Shown: positions 25,547 through 33,602 of the stretch, piece after piece
How the letters are laid out: each line of letters opens with the position of its first letter
Position numbering within the stretch: the stretch's first letter is position 1
Assembly (NCBI GenBank): GCA_022446985.1
Contig: JAKVBD010000053.1
Location: 1-35,447, forward strand
Direction: 5' to 3'
Source of the DNA: Lentisphaerales bacterium
GTDB taxonomy: Bacteria; Verrucomicrobiota; Lentisphaeria; Lentisphaerales; Lentisphaeraceae
Length of the DNA stretch: 35,447 nt
Notes under the pieces: model-generated
What the model was told of the DNA's origin: nothing
What the model saw: the letters and a program-made list of their open reading frames with translations, nothing else
Database searches by the model: none
Position numbers and translations under genes: made by a program

Positions 25547-25906
25547 ATGGGAAAATCTGGAGTCATCAAAGGCAAAAACAACAAACACTATGCCGTAGAT
25601 CCATGCTACGAACCCTGCCCTATTGAACGCGGTATGAGATTGATCGGTGGAAAATGGACTGGTTCTATACTTTGGCATCTACAGGATGAACCAGTTCGTT
25701 TTAATGAATTGGCCAGACAACTCGCTGGTGCAAGTAAAAAGATGCTAACTCAGAGACTAAAAGAACTTGAAGAGAAAAAATTAATTAGTCGTAAAGTCAT
25801 CTCTACCAAACCTATTGCAGTCACTTACGAGCTAACAGATCTTGGCATTACTGCTCTAAGCCTTTTAGATAAATTAAAGAACTGGGTGATAGAACACGAC
25901 ATGTAA
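25547..25906 (+). CDS. HxlR-family transcriptional regulator
   Basis: The 119-residue winged-helix protein has the HxlR signature: CPIERGMRLIGGKWTGSILWHL, RFNELARQLAGASKKMLTQRLKELEEKKLISRKV, and PIAVTYELTDLG. One cysteine sits at the conserved N-terminal position (CPIE), as in redox/quinone sensors such as YodB and CatR. A second Cys lies 4 residues before it (CYEPC). It is divergent from the mdaB operon, with a 91-base shared region. AAGGA lies 5 bases before the ATG. Likely a thiol-switch repressor of the quinone operon. Confidence 0.9.
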   Translation: MGKSGVIKGKNNKHYAVDPCYEPCPIERGMRLIGGKWTGSILWHLQDEPVRFNELARQLAGASKKMLTQRLKELEEKKLISRKVISTKPIAVTYELTDLGITALSLLDKLKNWVIEHDM

Positions 25907-26101
25907 ATCTTACTTTTTTCACTACCTTTAGCCCATCATCTTTTTGTTGTTTTTGGAGTTTAAAGACAGCGGCGTGAACACTTTTGTCACTTCTTCCAAA
26001 GAAATTACAATTCTTTTATAGCAAACACTAAATATTTCTCAAAAACACATATACTCATTACTTATAAAGCTCGAATTTTAATTTAAAGGGAAATGTGTGG
26101 A

Positions 26102-26767
26102 ATGATTAGAGTTTTGTTTACAGTAGTACTATGCCTTGGTCTTAGTGCTTCGGGGGAACTAATCGAAGGCGATGTTCTTGAGAAGTTTACTTATAATGGC
26201 GAAGAATTTGAAAACGTAACAATAAGAAAAGTTACACCGGCGTATGTGGAGATTATGCACTCCTATGGTGGTGAAACTATCTATATACATAAACTGGATG
26301 CAGAGATACGGGAAGAGCATTTCCCAAACTACAATCTCGAAGAAGCAAAAAAGTTTGCTGCCGATGAAAAAGAATATCGTCGTCAGGAAGCTGAAAAGAA
26401 AAAAGCTGAAATCCTTAAACTCATTGACGACAATGGAGACAAAATTCTTAAAGTTTCCATGCTGAAAGTCTTATATAATGTAGGAAGCAGTGGTTTCCTG
26501 GTCAAATATAAGTACTGGAAGCACATTGCCGCCGATAATTACAAACTGACTGATGCTCCTGACACTCTGCTTATAGAGTCTACTTCAAAAGTTAAAAGCG
26601 GCCAGCTTATACCGGCTAAAATCGCCAAAGATGAGTATGAGAACAAGCTCAAGCTATACGAGATTGGCACATACACATACGTCAGTGGCAACCAGTCTAA
26701 AACAACCGTTAAAAAGTACACGTTAAGTGCTAGAAAGTTCGTTGAGTACCTGCAAACAGTAAAATAA
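26102..26767 (+). CDS. Secreted protein with Verrucomicrobia/Lentisphaera-type N-terminal motif
   Basis: From ATG 26102 the protein has 221 residues with a signal peptide of about 18 residues. The following phrase, YNGEEFENVTIRKVTPAYVEI, then GGETIYIHKLDAEIRE and a charged helix YNLEEAKKFAADEKEYRRQ, matches a short beta-domain-plus-helix pattern seen in secreted proteins of the PVC group. No catalytic motif is visible. The C-terminal half is basic and beta-rich. The in-frame ATG at 26093 is only 2 bases from the AAAGGG ribosome site, so I prefer the ATG at 26102. Confidence 0.7.
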   Translation: MIRVLFTVVLCLGLSASGELIEGDVLEKFTYNGEEFENVTIRKVTPAYVEIMHSYGGETIYIHKLDAEIREEHFPNYNLEEAKKFAADEKEYRRQEAEKKKAEILKLIDDNGDKILKVSMLKVLYNVGSSGFLVKYKYWKHIAADNYKLTDAPDTLLIESTSKVKSGQLIPAKIAKDEYENKLKLYEIGTYTYVSGNQSKTTVKKYTLSARKFVEYLQTVK

Positions 26768-26796
26768 CCTTACTTCTTTAATACTCTTTTTGAACA

Positions 26797-26835
26797 GTGC
26801 TGATTCCGGCATTACTAAATGTCCGGAATCGGCAG
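26797..26835. terminator. Bidirectional hairpin between convergent genes
   Basis: GATTCCGG (26802-26809) pairs with CCGGAATC (26823-26830). Outward, GTGCT and GGCAG add further pairs. The stop codon of the minus-strand membrane-protein gene (26815-26817) lies inside the loop. There is no T-run on the plus side. Confidence 0.55.
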
Positions 26836-27117
26836 TTCAACAAACTTTACTACCAGGTAAAGACTAATACCCGGTACGCAGTAAAATAACTTCTGCCATA
26901 AAGCCTCTGTTTTCGCTCTACAGCGCAACACATGAACGATCGCAAGCCAAGTTGAGCTTACCCCAACACTCATTGCCCAGAGCATAAACAACACCAGCCC
27001 GGATTTATTTTGCGGTCCAAAAGCAAAAACACCAATCGCCAGAAAAACTGCATTCAAAATAAACGCTACGGTAAAGTACTTTAACCACCAGTTAGCAGTA
27101 TCTATTTTATCTTCCAT
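26815..27117 (-). CDS. Small membrane protein of unknown function
   Basis: The product from ATG 27117 has 100 residues with about three hydrophobic segments (WLKYFTVAFILNAVFL, LVLFMLWAMSVGVSSTW, and VPGISLYLVVKFVEL). A GAG ribosome site lies 6 bases upstream. The frame extends to a TTG at 27165 (116 residues), which has no ribosome site. No family was recognised. It is divergent from the LsrG-like gene. Confidence 0.6.
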   Translation of the reverse strand: MEDKIDTANWWLKYFTVAFILNAVFLAIGVFAFGPQNKSGLVLFMLWAMSVGVSSTWLAIVHVLRCRAKTEALWQKLFYCVPGISLYLVVKFVELPIPDI

Positions 27118-27238
27118 TCTCAACTCAAAAATTGCTGCCCGATAATAGTTCCATATGCCCGACAATCAAGGATCTTTCAGACTTTCCAAAAAGATGCTTT
27201 CGTGGTACTGTAGCAAATAATTTCTTAAAGGAGTCAAA

Positions 27239-27535
27239 ATGATTACAACTTGTGTCGATGTCTTTGTAAAAGAAGACTGTATTCAGGATTTTATAAAGGC
27301 AACTGAAAAAAATCACCGCGGTTCTGTTTCTGAGCCGGATAACTTTCGATTCGATATACTTCAAAGCAATGACAACCCCTGCCACTTTGTCCTATACGAA
27401 GTCTACAAAACAGCAGAAGGTGTAGCAGCTCACAAAGAAACTGCTCACTACCTGGAATGGCGGGATACCGTGGCTGACATGATGGCCAAACCACGCCAGG
27501 GGAATAAATTCACAATGCTTTTCCCAGAAGCTTAA
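27239..27535 (+). CDS. LsrG-like ABM-domain protein
   Basis: The 98-residue ABM-fold protein starts MITTCVDVFVKEDCIQDFI and continues NHRGSVSEPDNFRFDILQ, FVLYEVYKTAEGVAAHKETAHY, and a closing GNKFTMLFPEA. This matches LsrG, the enzyme that isomerises phosphorylated AI-2 in Lsr quorum-signal processing. No lsrK, lsrR or lsr transport genes are here, so a general ABM role is equally possible. AAAGGAG lies 6 bases before the ATG. The iron-type ADH gene follows 10 bases downstream. Confidence 0.8.
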   Translation: MITTCVDVFVKEDCIQDFIKATEKNHRGSVSEPDNFRFDILQSNDNPCHFVLYEVYKTAEGVAAHKETAHYLEWRDTVADMMAKPRQGNKFTMLFPEA

Positions 27536-27545
27536 GATTTATACT

Positions 27546-28721
27546 ATGGACAACTTTTCTTTTACACCTTTCCCACAAATACTATTTGGGGAAGGCGAGT
27601 TTTTAAAATTGGCTCAAAAATTATCTGGAAACGATGAAGTTCTAATTATCGTCGGGGGCCAATCTCTACAAAAGAGTGGTCTACTTAAACCTTTTACAGA
27701 TGCTTTAAATCAACTCGAGATTCAATCCTCAATTGTTTCTATAGACTCTGAACCATCGCCAGAAATGATTGACTCAGTCACAGAAAAATTCCGACCTGAA
27801 AATATCGACAAAGTCATCGCCATTGGCGGTGGCAGCGTTCTCGACGCTGGCAAAGCTATTGCTGCCATGCTTCCTTTAACAGATGGCATCACAAACTACC
27901 TTGAAGGTGTCGGAACTAAATCACACCCTGGCTCAACGGTTTCATTTATTGCTGTTCCAACAACTGCAGGAACTGGCAGCGAAGCCACTAAAAATGCCGT
28001 CATCAGTTCTATTAGTGCTGATGGCTTCAAAAAGTCACTCAGACACGATAATTTCATACCGACTATGGCAATTATCGATCCTAAACTCATGCTTTCATGC
28101 CCACAAGAGTTAACAGCAGCATGCGGTCTTGACGCCATTACACAATTACTCGAATCCTATGTTTCTTCGAAAGCCAATCCTATAACAGATGCCTTAGCTT
28201 TGGGAGCCTTAAAAAGAGTTCTACCTGCTTTTGAAAGAGCTGTAACAAAAGGTAAAGAAGACCTCGAAGCTCGAGCAGCCATGGCTTATGGCGCTCTCAT
28301 CTCAGGCATCACTCTGGCAAATGCCGGTCTTGGTATTGTCCATGGCTTCGCTTCCCCCATTGGAGGATTCTTCGATATCCCTCATGGTGTTGTCTGCGGA
28401 ACCCTATTACCTGCTGCCACCGAAACAAATATAAAAAAGCTACAGGAAAGCTCTGAACCTGAAAGTCTTGAGAGACTGCAAAAACACTAAAATGTAGCTC
28501 GTTTACTCCCTGAAGCACAAACCTTAAAAGATCAACAGGCTCTAACTCAACTTTCTAAACAATTTTACCAGTGGATAGAAACCTTTAACATTCCAGGCCT
28601 TAAAAGCTACGGTATCACTGAGGCAGATTTCGACCGAATCATTGCAGCAAGCGGTCTCAAGAATAACCCTGTCCCTCTTTCGCCAGAAGATTTAAGGGAA
28701 ATTTTAAGTAAAAGACTTTAA
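27546..28721 (+). pseudogene. Iron-type alcohol dehydrogenase interrupted by one in-frame TAA
   Basis: The frame of 391 codons is intact except for TAA at 28488-28490 (codon 315). Upstream are the NAD site GGGSVLDAGKAIA, the VPTTAGTGSEAT motif, and the metal-ligand region CGLDAITQLLESY with Asp196. Two later histidines are His266 (GIVHGFASP) and His280 (DIPHGVVCG). The second usual ligand, His200 in FucO, is Gln200. Downstream of the TAA the frame continues with normal family C-terminal sequence (NVARLLPEAQ, IPGLKSYGITEADFDRII, and a final LSKRL stop). Full length equals that of the family, so the interruption looks like a single base change. The short product would lack the last 76 residues and probably not fold. 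Confidence 0.8.
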
Positions 28722-28947
28722 TTCTCAACCTACAAAACTTTTCACAAACTCAAATACAACTTTGAAAATATATTTTTAACAATTTATATATCGAAAATAC
28801 TTCTTAAGACGATATATTTAACACATAATGAATACTTCGTCGGCATAATGGTTTAATCTGCGAGATAGATTTATCTTAACTGACCCTTTAAGACGGCTTA
28901 TTTTTTACTCTTTCAAGTTTAACTCTGGGTATAAATTGTTTGTTAAG

Positions 28948-29829
28948 ATGATAGCTGTTTGCCAAAAAATAGAACGCTCTAAATTTTTTCACCATTTCAT
29001 TATTGTGGCTATAATTTTTGCCGGCATTCTCATAGGCCTGCAAACTTCCCCAGATGTGATGGAAGCCTATGGCAGCATCATAAACCCTCTTGATAATCTA
29101 GTCATCGGTATATTCGCTGTAGAGATTGTCATTCGCCTGCTCTGCTATGGCAAACAACCATGGAGATTTTTCAAAGATGCCTGGAATGTTTTTGACTTCA
29201 TCATAGTCCTTGTTTGCCTACTGCCTGTAAATGGTCAATATATGGCATTACTCAGGCTCGCACGGGTTCTTCGAGTCCTGAGGCTCGTTTCTTCACTGCC
29301 AAAACTCCAGGTCCTGGTCTCTGCCTTGTTTAAAAGTATCCCATCCATGGGTTACATCAGCCTTTTACTTCTTTTGCTTTTCTATGTTTATGCCGTTTTT
29401 GGAACGTTCCTCTTCAGAGCGAATGACCCCGTCCATTTTGCCGACCTGCCAACCAGTATGTTGACTATGTTCAGAGTAGTAACTTTGGAAGATTGGACCG
29501 ACATCATGTATATAAATATGCAAGGTTCAGCAAACTATGGTTACGATGGTTTAGAACACTTGACTGAGAATTCAAAAGCCATGCCTATGATCGCTGCCAG
29601 CTTCTTTGTATCCTTTGTTCTCTTTGGTACCATGATCGTCATGAATCTGTTCATAGGCATTATCATGAATGGTATGCAGGAAGCTCATCAGGAACACGAA
29701 GAGGAGAAAAACAAAGAGCTGGAGAAACATGAGAAACATGTCGATGAAGAATTTAAGCTTCTGCTCGCCAAAATGGATGAACTGAAATCTCAGATGAACT
29801 CCATACATTCCAAGCTCGACTCTAAATAG
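28948..29829 (+). CDS. Voltage-gated cation channel subunit with TLEDW filter
   Basis: From ATG 28948 the protein has 293 residues, six membrane segments and a long coiled C-terminus (about residues 245-293), the NaChBac-family layout. S4 has Arg at every third position (LLRLARVLRVLRLV). The filter reads VVTLEDWTDIMY, an extra Asp compared with TLESW, which adds negative charge to the pore. The loop between filter and S6 is unusually long (about 30 residues, NMQGSANYGYDGLEHL). S6 ends with MNLFIGIIMNGM. The frame is open to a TTG at 28936, which has a GGG-like site. The start is therefore uncertain by 12 bases. It stands alone, unlike the channel at 12201. The 226 bases before it contain only AT-rich DNA. 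Confidence 0.85.
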   Translation: MIAVCQKIERSKFFHHFIIVAIIFAGILIGLQTSPDVMEAYGSIINPLDNLVIGIFAVEIVIRLLCYGKQPWRFFKDAWNVFDFIIVLVCLLPVNGQYMALLRLARVLRVLRLVSSLPKLQVLVSALFKSIPSMGYISLLLLLLFYVYAVFGTFLFRANDPVHFADLPTSMLTMFRVVTLEDWTDIMYINMQGSANYGYDGLEHLTENSKAMPMIAASFFVSFVLFGTMIVMNLFIGIIMNGMQEAHQEHEEEKNKELEKHEKHVDEEFKLLLAKMDELKSQMNSIHSKLDSK

Positions 29830-30037
29830 ACTTCAACTCAGCCTTACAAAAAATATTATCTTCTACCATAGATAATAACTAAAAAATCAATAAATGATTA
29901 AAACTCTATGGTCTCACCACCCTCTCACGCTATAATACACTTTCTTCATTTACCTAGAATAGCCTAAATTCCTCCAAGGAAGTTAATAACTTACAAATTT
30001 TTACTTTTTTACAAAAGAGTAATTAATATTAACTTGA

Positions 30038-30084
30038 TTTACATTTAAGTAAAAATATATATTTAATCATGTATTTAATATATA
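30038..30084 (+). promoter_or_regulatory. Palindromes upstream of the triple-globin gene
   Basis: TTTAC-N6-GTAAA (30038-30053) is a 16-bp dyad. A larger AT-rich dyad follows: TATATATT (30056-30063) and AATATATA (30077-30084), with a 13-base loop. An AGGAA ribosome site lies at 30090-30094. They could bind a regulator or fold in the leader. The rest of 29830-30037 shows only AT-rich DNA. Confidence 0.4.
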
Positions 30085-30099
30085 TCTTTAGGAATAACA

Positions 30100-31317
30100 A
30101 TGTTTGGACTACTTAAAAAATTATTTGGAGGGAACTCAACCTCTGCTGTTATTGAAAAAGAACCTGAAGCAGAAAAACCCTTGTTTGAAAAAATGGGTGG
30201 CGATGCAGCCGTAAATGCCGCCGTTGATCTGTTCTATAGAAAGGTTCTAACGGATGATAAACTCGTCCCTTTCTTTGAAGGTTTAGATATGGCTGAACAA
30301 CACAAAAAGCAAAAGGCCTTCCTTACTTTTGCATTTGGCGGACCAGCTAACTACACTGGAAAAGATATGACTACGGCGCATGCGAAGCTTGTGAAGCAAG
30401 GTATGAATGAATCTCATTTCAACCTGGTTATGAAACACCTCGGAGCAACACTCACTGAGCTGGAAGTTCCTGAAGAACTCATTGGTCAAGCTGCTAAAAT
30501 TGCCATGTCTGTGAAAGAAGATGTCCTTAAAGGTCTACCAGAAGAAGAGTCTGCTGAGGAAAAGTCTTTATTTGAAAAAATGGGTGGCGAAGCAGCCGTA
30601 AATGCCGCCGTAGATCTATTCTACAGAAAGGTCCTAGCTGACGACGAGTTAGGACCATTTTTCGAAACTATAGATATGGAAGAGCAGCACAAAAAGCAAA
30701 AAGCATTCCTTACTTTTGCATTTGGAGGACCGGCAAATTACTCAGGTAAAGACATGACGACGGCTCATGCAAAGCTTGTAAAAATGGGTATGAATGAATC
30801 TCATTTCAACCTTGTTATGAAACACCTAGGAGCGACTCTCACTGAACTTGAAGTTCCCGAAAAGCTCATAGGCGAAGCAGCTAAAATTGCCATGTCTGTA
30901 AAGGACGATGTCCTCAAAGGTTTACCTGAAGAAGACAAGCCTGTTGAAGAAAAGCCGCTATTTGAAAAAATTGGTGGTGAAGCGGCTGTAAATGCTGCTG
31001 TTGATTTATTTTACCGGAAGGTTCTTGAAGATGAGGAACTTTCCCCGTTCTTTGAAAGTGTAGATATGGCTGAGCAGCACAAGAAGCAAAAGGCGTTCCT
31101 TACTTTTGCATTTGGCGGACCAGCTAACTACACTGGCAAAGACATGGCTGCTGCACATGCTAAACTCGTCAAACAGGGTATGAATGAAAGTCATTTCAAC
31201 CTGGTTATGAAACATCTCGGAGTAACACTTACTGAACTTGAAGTGCCAGCTGATCTTATAGGCGAAGCAGCTAAGATTGCTATGTCTGTGAAAGATGATG
31301 TCCTCAAAGGTGAGTAA
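30100..31317 (+). CDS. Triple truncated haemoglobin (three group I trHb domains in one chain)
   Basis: The 405-residue protein is three near-identical truncated globin domains joined in tandem. Units start at residues 28, 157 and 287, each beginning LFEKMGGEAAVNAAVDLFYRKVL. Each has TyrB10 (DLFYRK), GlnE7/HisE8/GlnE11 in the order MAEQHKKQKAF, the GGPANYTGKDM hinge, and the proximal HisF8 (AHAKL). Lys rather than His is at E10, so bis-His hexacoordination as in cyanobacterial GlbN is unlikely. The family binds O2, CO and NO, and TyrB10/GlnE7-E11 favours O2 with a high affinity. The N-terminus MFGLLKKLFGG is an amphipathic helix like the pre-A motif of mycobacterial trHbN. Single-domain trHbs are the rule, so a covalent trimer is unusual. 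Confidence 0.93.
   Translation: MFGLLKKLFGGNSTSAVIEKEPEAEKPLFEKMGGDAAVNAAVDLFYRKVLTDDKLVPFFEGLDMAEQHKKQKAFLTFAFGGPANYTGKDMTTAHAKLVKQGMNESHFNLVMKHLGATLTELEVPEELIGQAAKIAMSVKEDVLKGLPEEESAEEKSLFEKMGGEAAVNAAVDLFYRKVLADDELGPFFETIDMEEQHKKQKAFLTFAFGGPANYSGKDMTTAHAKLVKMGMNESHFNLVMKHLGATLTELEVPEKLIGEAAKIAMSVKDDVLKGLPEEDKPVEEKPLFEKIGGEAAVNAAVDLFYRKVLEDEELSPFFESVDMAEQHKKQKAFLTFAFGGPANYTGKDMAAAHAKLVKQGMNESHFNLVMKHLGVTLTELEVPADLIGEAAKIAMSVKDDVLKGE
30181..31314 (+). repeat. Three direct repeats of a 387-390-bp globin unit
   Basis: Units start at 30181, 30568 and 30958. They are highly similar at DNA level, for example in the ATGGGTGGCGA region and the CATTTCAACCTGGTTATG region, with scattered synonymous changes. 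This points to tandem duplication followed by drift, and the units are a potential site of recombination. Confidence 0.9.
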
Positions 31318-31318
31318 A

Positions 31319-31633
31319 GTGCAAGCTTTATTACTTATTTTTCTTACTGCTCTCTTGAGCCTAAGCTGTGTTTCTGTTTCCGAAGAGGAATACAGTCTGG
31401 CTGAAGGCCAAACAATTATTGAAAAGAAATCACCGGCCATGGCAACAAGCCTTTCAGTTTTACCTGGAGTCGGTAACTTATACAAGGCTTCAGATGAGCC
31501 TTCCGTACCAAAAAATCATGAGTTGGGTATGACTGCTGTCTTCTATTGGGCAACATGGCCGGTGTCTATTTTATGGGCTTTGCCGCAATCTTATATAGAT
31601 GCTCAAAATATTAATATTAAAAAAAAATGCTGA
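31319..31633 (+). CDS. Small lipoprotein downstream of the triple globin
   Basis: From GTG 31319 the product has 104 residues. The signal LLLIFLTALLSLSC puts the lipobox Cys at residue 17. The mature part has a conserved-looking phrase PAMATSLSVLPGVGNLY and a hydrophobic segment (AVFYWATWPVSILWAL). AAAGG lies 8 bases before this GTG, and the globin stop is one base before it, so the pair is coupled. In-frame GTG 31310 and ATG 31295 inside the globin gene are alternatives. Function unknown. Substrate for the lgt product at 1035. Confidence 0.7.
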   Translation: MQALLLIFLTALLSLSCVSVSEEEYSLAEGQTIIEKKSPAMATSLSVLPGVGNLYKASDEPSVPKNHELGMTAVFYWATWPVSILWALPQSYIDAQNINIKKKC

Positions 31634-31690
31634 ACTCCATAAACTTCAGCAGGCTTCATTAAGCAATTGACTCCACATGCACACACCACT

Positions 31691-31722
31691 AATGCCGGAG
31701 AGTTCCACGTCTCTCCGGCATT
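31691..31722. terminator. Bidirectional hairpin terminator
   Basis: A perfect 12-bp inverted repeat (AATGCCGGAGAG and CTCTCCGGCATT) with an 8-base loop sits between the convergent lipoprotein gene and the anchored cyclase-fold gene. Only a short TTT follows on the plus strand. Confidence 0.7.
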
Positions 31723-31729
31723 TCACAAC

Positions 31730-33301
31730 CTAGTCCAGTAAGTCGAGTTCTATTTCTTCTCTGACTTGTTTCTTTTTTTGTTTATCTTTCTTGGTTAAGA
31801 TATTAACACTTTTACTTGAGGGTAAATAACGATAATATACTGTGAGCATAAGAGCTGCTAACGTTGTTCCATAAACACGTTCTCCTATTGCCCCTCCTAA
31901 GTGCTTAGCCACTCCCGCATGTAAATCAGGATATTCCCAGTACCCTTCGGTATTTTGATTCTTAGTCAGCATAGGCTGAAACTTGCGATTCCATGGAGCC
32001 CAGTTTTTACCACCACTCTGAAACATGACTTGAGTGGCATAGTACCAACCATAAAGTGAAAATTCAGGAGGATTTTTCCAATCCAGTCTCTTTATGTCCT
32101 CTGTAGCAATCATTTTTATATCATCGCGAATTTCCGGGCAATTCCCTTCGCCAAATAGTTGTAAGCATAAACTCCCTACAGCTCGCATCGATATCTGTCT
32201 TTTTCTCGGTGCCGACTCAAAGTTATTTTGCTTTGATTCGTAAGTGAACGACACACTTGAGCCCCCCATAGCTTTAAGACATGCAATCGACTTCTGAATA
32301 GCTTTAGGTAAAGCCTCTACTTCGCAGCCAGCTCCATAAGCTGCTTTCATAGCCTGATAATGCCAACCGGCCAAAGACAAATCCTGACGTGAATCACCTT
32401 TTTTATAGTGGTAATCATAAGAGCCACCTTCTTGTTGCGCATCGATGAGAAACTCAATGCACTTATTCATCTGTGGTGCGATCGCATCGACTCCAGTCAT
32501 CGCATAAGCTTCTGACAAGGCATAAGTTTTTATGGCATGATCATAACCACCGTGACTGCTACCTTTGGTAATCTTGTCATTTACAAGCCACTGAATAGCA
32601 CTTTTCACTGTTTTGCCAAAATCTTTTGATAAGTGAGTTTCTCCATGAGCTAAGAAAGTTAATAATGCCAAACCAGTTAAACCCGGTTTTGATTTGCTCC
32701 CCCATGAGCCATCCGGGTTCTGTACTTTAGCCAACCACCAAAGGGCTTTTAAAAGTGAGGCCTGTCCAGCTTTAGTGCCTCCAAATTTTGAAACTGCCCC
32801 TGCACGACCTGCTGCCGAACGACCTCCAAAAACATTGGGTGAAGCAAAAGCAGACGGGCTGACAACTATATCCGATACTGCATCTACTGTAGAATCATCT
32901 TCTGTAGAAGGCTCTTCATCACTTACATCATCCAATGCTGTGTCGTTAGTCTCAACATTCTCAATAGCAATTGTCGTTAAAGTAGGATTGGTCACACTCT
33001 CTTCAGGTTCAACAATGGGCTCTGGCTCTTCCACCGGTGGCGGTTCTTCAATTTGCACCTCTTGCACCTCTTCCATTTTTACTTCAATTTCCGGTGGCTG
33101 CTTGGAATATTTATCTGTAATAACGAAAGCCAGAATGATTATCAGTGCTAAATGAAAAAGAGTAGACGCAATAGGCCCAATTAAAGATTCTAAAAGCCGC
33201 CGTTTGCGATATTCCTCTTTAATTTCAAGAATATCTTCGAAACTCAATCCATCAATTTCATGTTCAAAACCTTCTTCATAGATTTCTTCATCATCGTACA
33301 T
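31730..33301 (-). CDS. Membrane-anchored protein with a TonB-like linker and a cyclase-like alpha/alpha-toroid domain
   Basis: From ATG 33301 the protein has 523 residues. An acidic cytoplasmic start (residues 1-38) and one membrane segment (about 41-62) are followed by a TonB-like Pro/Glu stretch (PPPVEEPEPIVEPEE). Residues 175-490 then form repeated helical units with prenyltransferase/squalene-cyclase-like phrases (ALWWLAKVQNPDGSWGS, GLTGLALLTFLAHG, GTTLAALMLTVYYRYL). The cyclase catalytic DxDD is not present, so it is more likely a binding or scaffold domain than an enzyme. Similar fusions occur in Planctomycetes and Lentisphaerae, sometimes near ExbB/ExbD, which are absent here. The ATG has a GAG site 8 bases upstream. 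A GTG at 33313 is an alternative. Confidence 0.75.
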   Translation of the reverse strand: MYDDEEIYEEGFEHEIDGLSFEDILEIKEEYRKRRLLESLIGPIASTLFHLALIIILAFVITDKYSKQPPEIEVKMEEVQEVQIEEPPPVEEPEPIVEPEESVTNPTLTTIAIENVETNDTALDDVSDEEPSTEDDSTVDAVSDIVVSPSAFASPNVFGGRSAAGRAGAVSKFGGTKAGQASLLKALWWLAKVQNPDGSWGSKSKPGLTGLALLTFLAHGETHLSKDFGKTVKSAIQWLVNDKITKGSSHGGYDHAIKTYALSEAYAMTGVDAIAPQMNKCIEFLIDAQQEGGSYDYHYKKGDSRQDLSLAGWHYQAMKAAYGAGCEVEALPKAIQKSIACLKAMGGSSVSFTYESKQNNFESAPRKRQISMRAVGSLCLQLFGEGNCPEIRDDIKMIATEDIKRLDWKNPPEFSLYGWYYATQVMFQSGGKNWAPWNRKFQPMLTKNQNTEGYWEYPDLHAGVAKHLGGAIGERVYGTTLAALMLTVYYRYLPSSKSVNILTKKDKQKKKQVREEIELDLLD

Positions 33302-33340
33302 TATTTTTCTCACTATTCACATTTACCGCTTCATCGTTTT

Positions 33341-33406
33341 GACTGGATAGAAAGAAAAATTGTAAATTCTTACAAGAAAATATTTTTTATACAAAAAAAT
33401 CCAGTC
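33341..33406. promoter_or_regulatory. Nested inverted repeats upstream of the cyclase-fold gene
   Basis: GACTGGAT (33341-33348) and ATCCAGTC (33399-33406) are perfect inverted copies. Inside them, TTGTAA-ATTC-TTACAA (33360-33375) is a perfect 6-bp-arm palindrome. The block lies 40 bases before the cyclase-fold start codon and 200 bases before the decayed gene on the other side, so it is an operator or stem-loop candidate. The rest of 33302-33602 is AT-rich and gene-free. Confidence 0.35.
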
Positions 33407-33602
33407 ACAACCAGCTCTATTTAAAATTATAAATCCTTCCTATTATGCTCTTAAGAAAAAGATTGTTTTGAAATACAGAGGTGACACTTAGGACTAAAAA
33501 AATGCATGACAAATATGCGGTAAACGGGTTTATACAATGCCATTAAAATGCCCTAATATATTAATGCAGAGATTATTACAAATTAAAATAAAGGGCCACA
33601 CC

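Noticed and set aside
27125..27385. Minus-strand frame of 86 residues overlapping the LsrG-like start
   Set aside because: It covers the ribosome site and coding part of the better-supported plus-strand gene and matches no family.
27239..27535. Lsr quorum-sensing operon
   Set aside because: Only an LsrG-like ABM gene is present. No lsrK, lsrR, lsrF or transporter genes surround it.
30034..30048. FNR-like box upstream of the triple globin
   Set aside because: TTGAT is present but the second half reads ATTTA rather than ATCAA, so the match is too weak.
30283..31485. Antisense open frames opposite the triple globin
   Set aside because: They mirror the repeated globin codons, have no ribosome sites and match no family.
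31730..33301. Active squalene or terpene cyclase
   Set aside because: The DxDD motif is absent and the N-terminus is an anchor with TonB-like linker.
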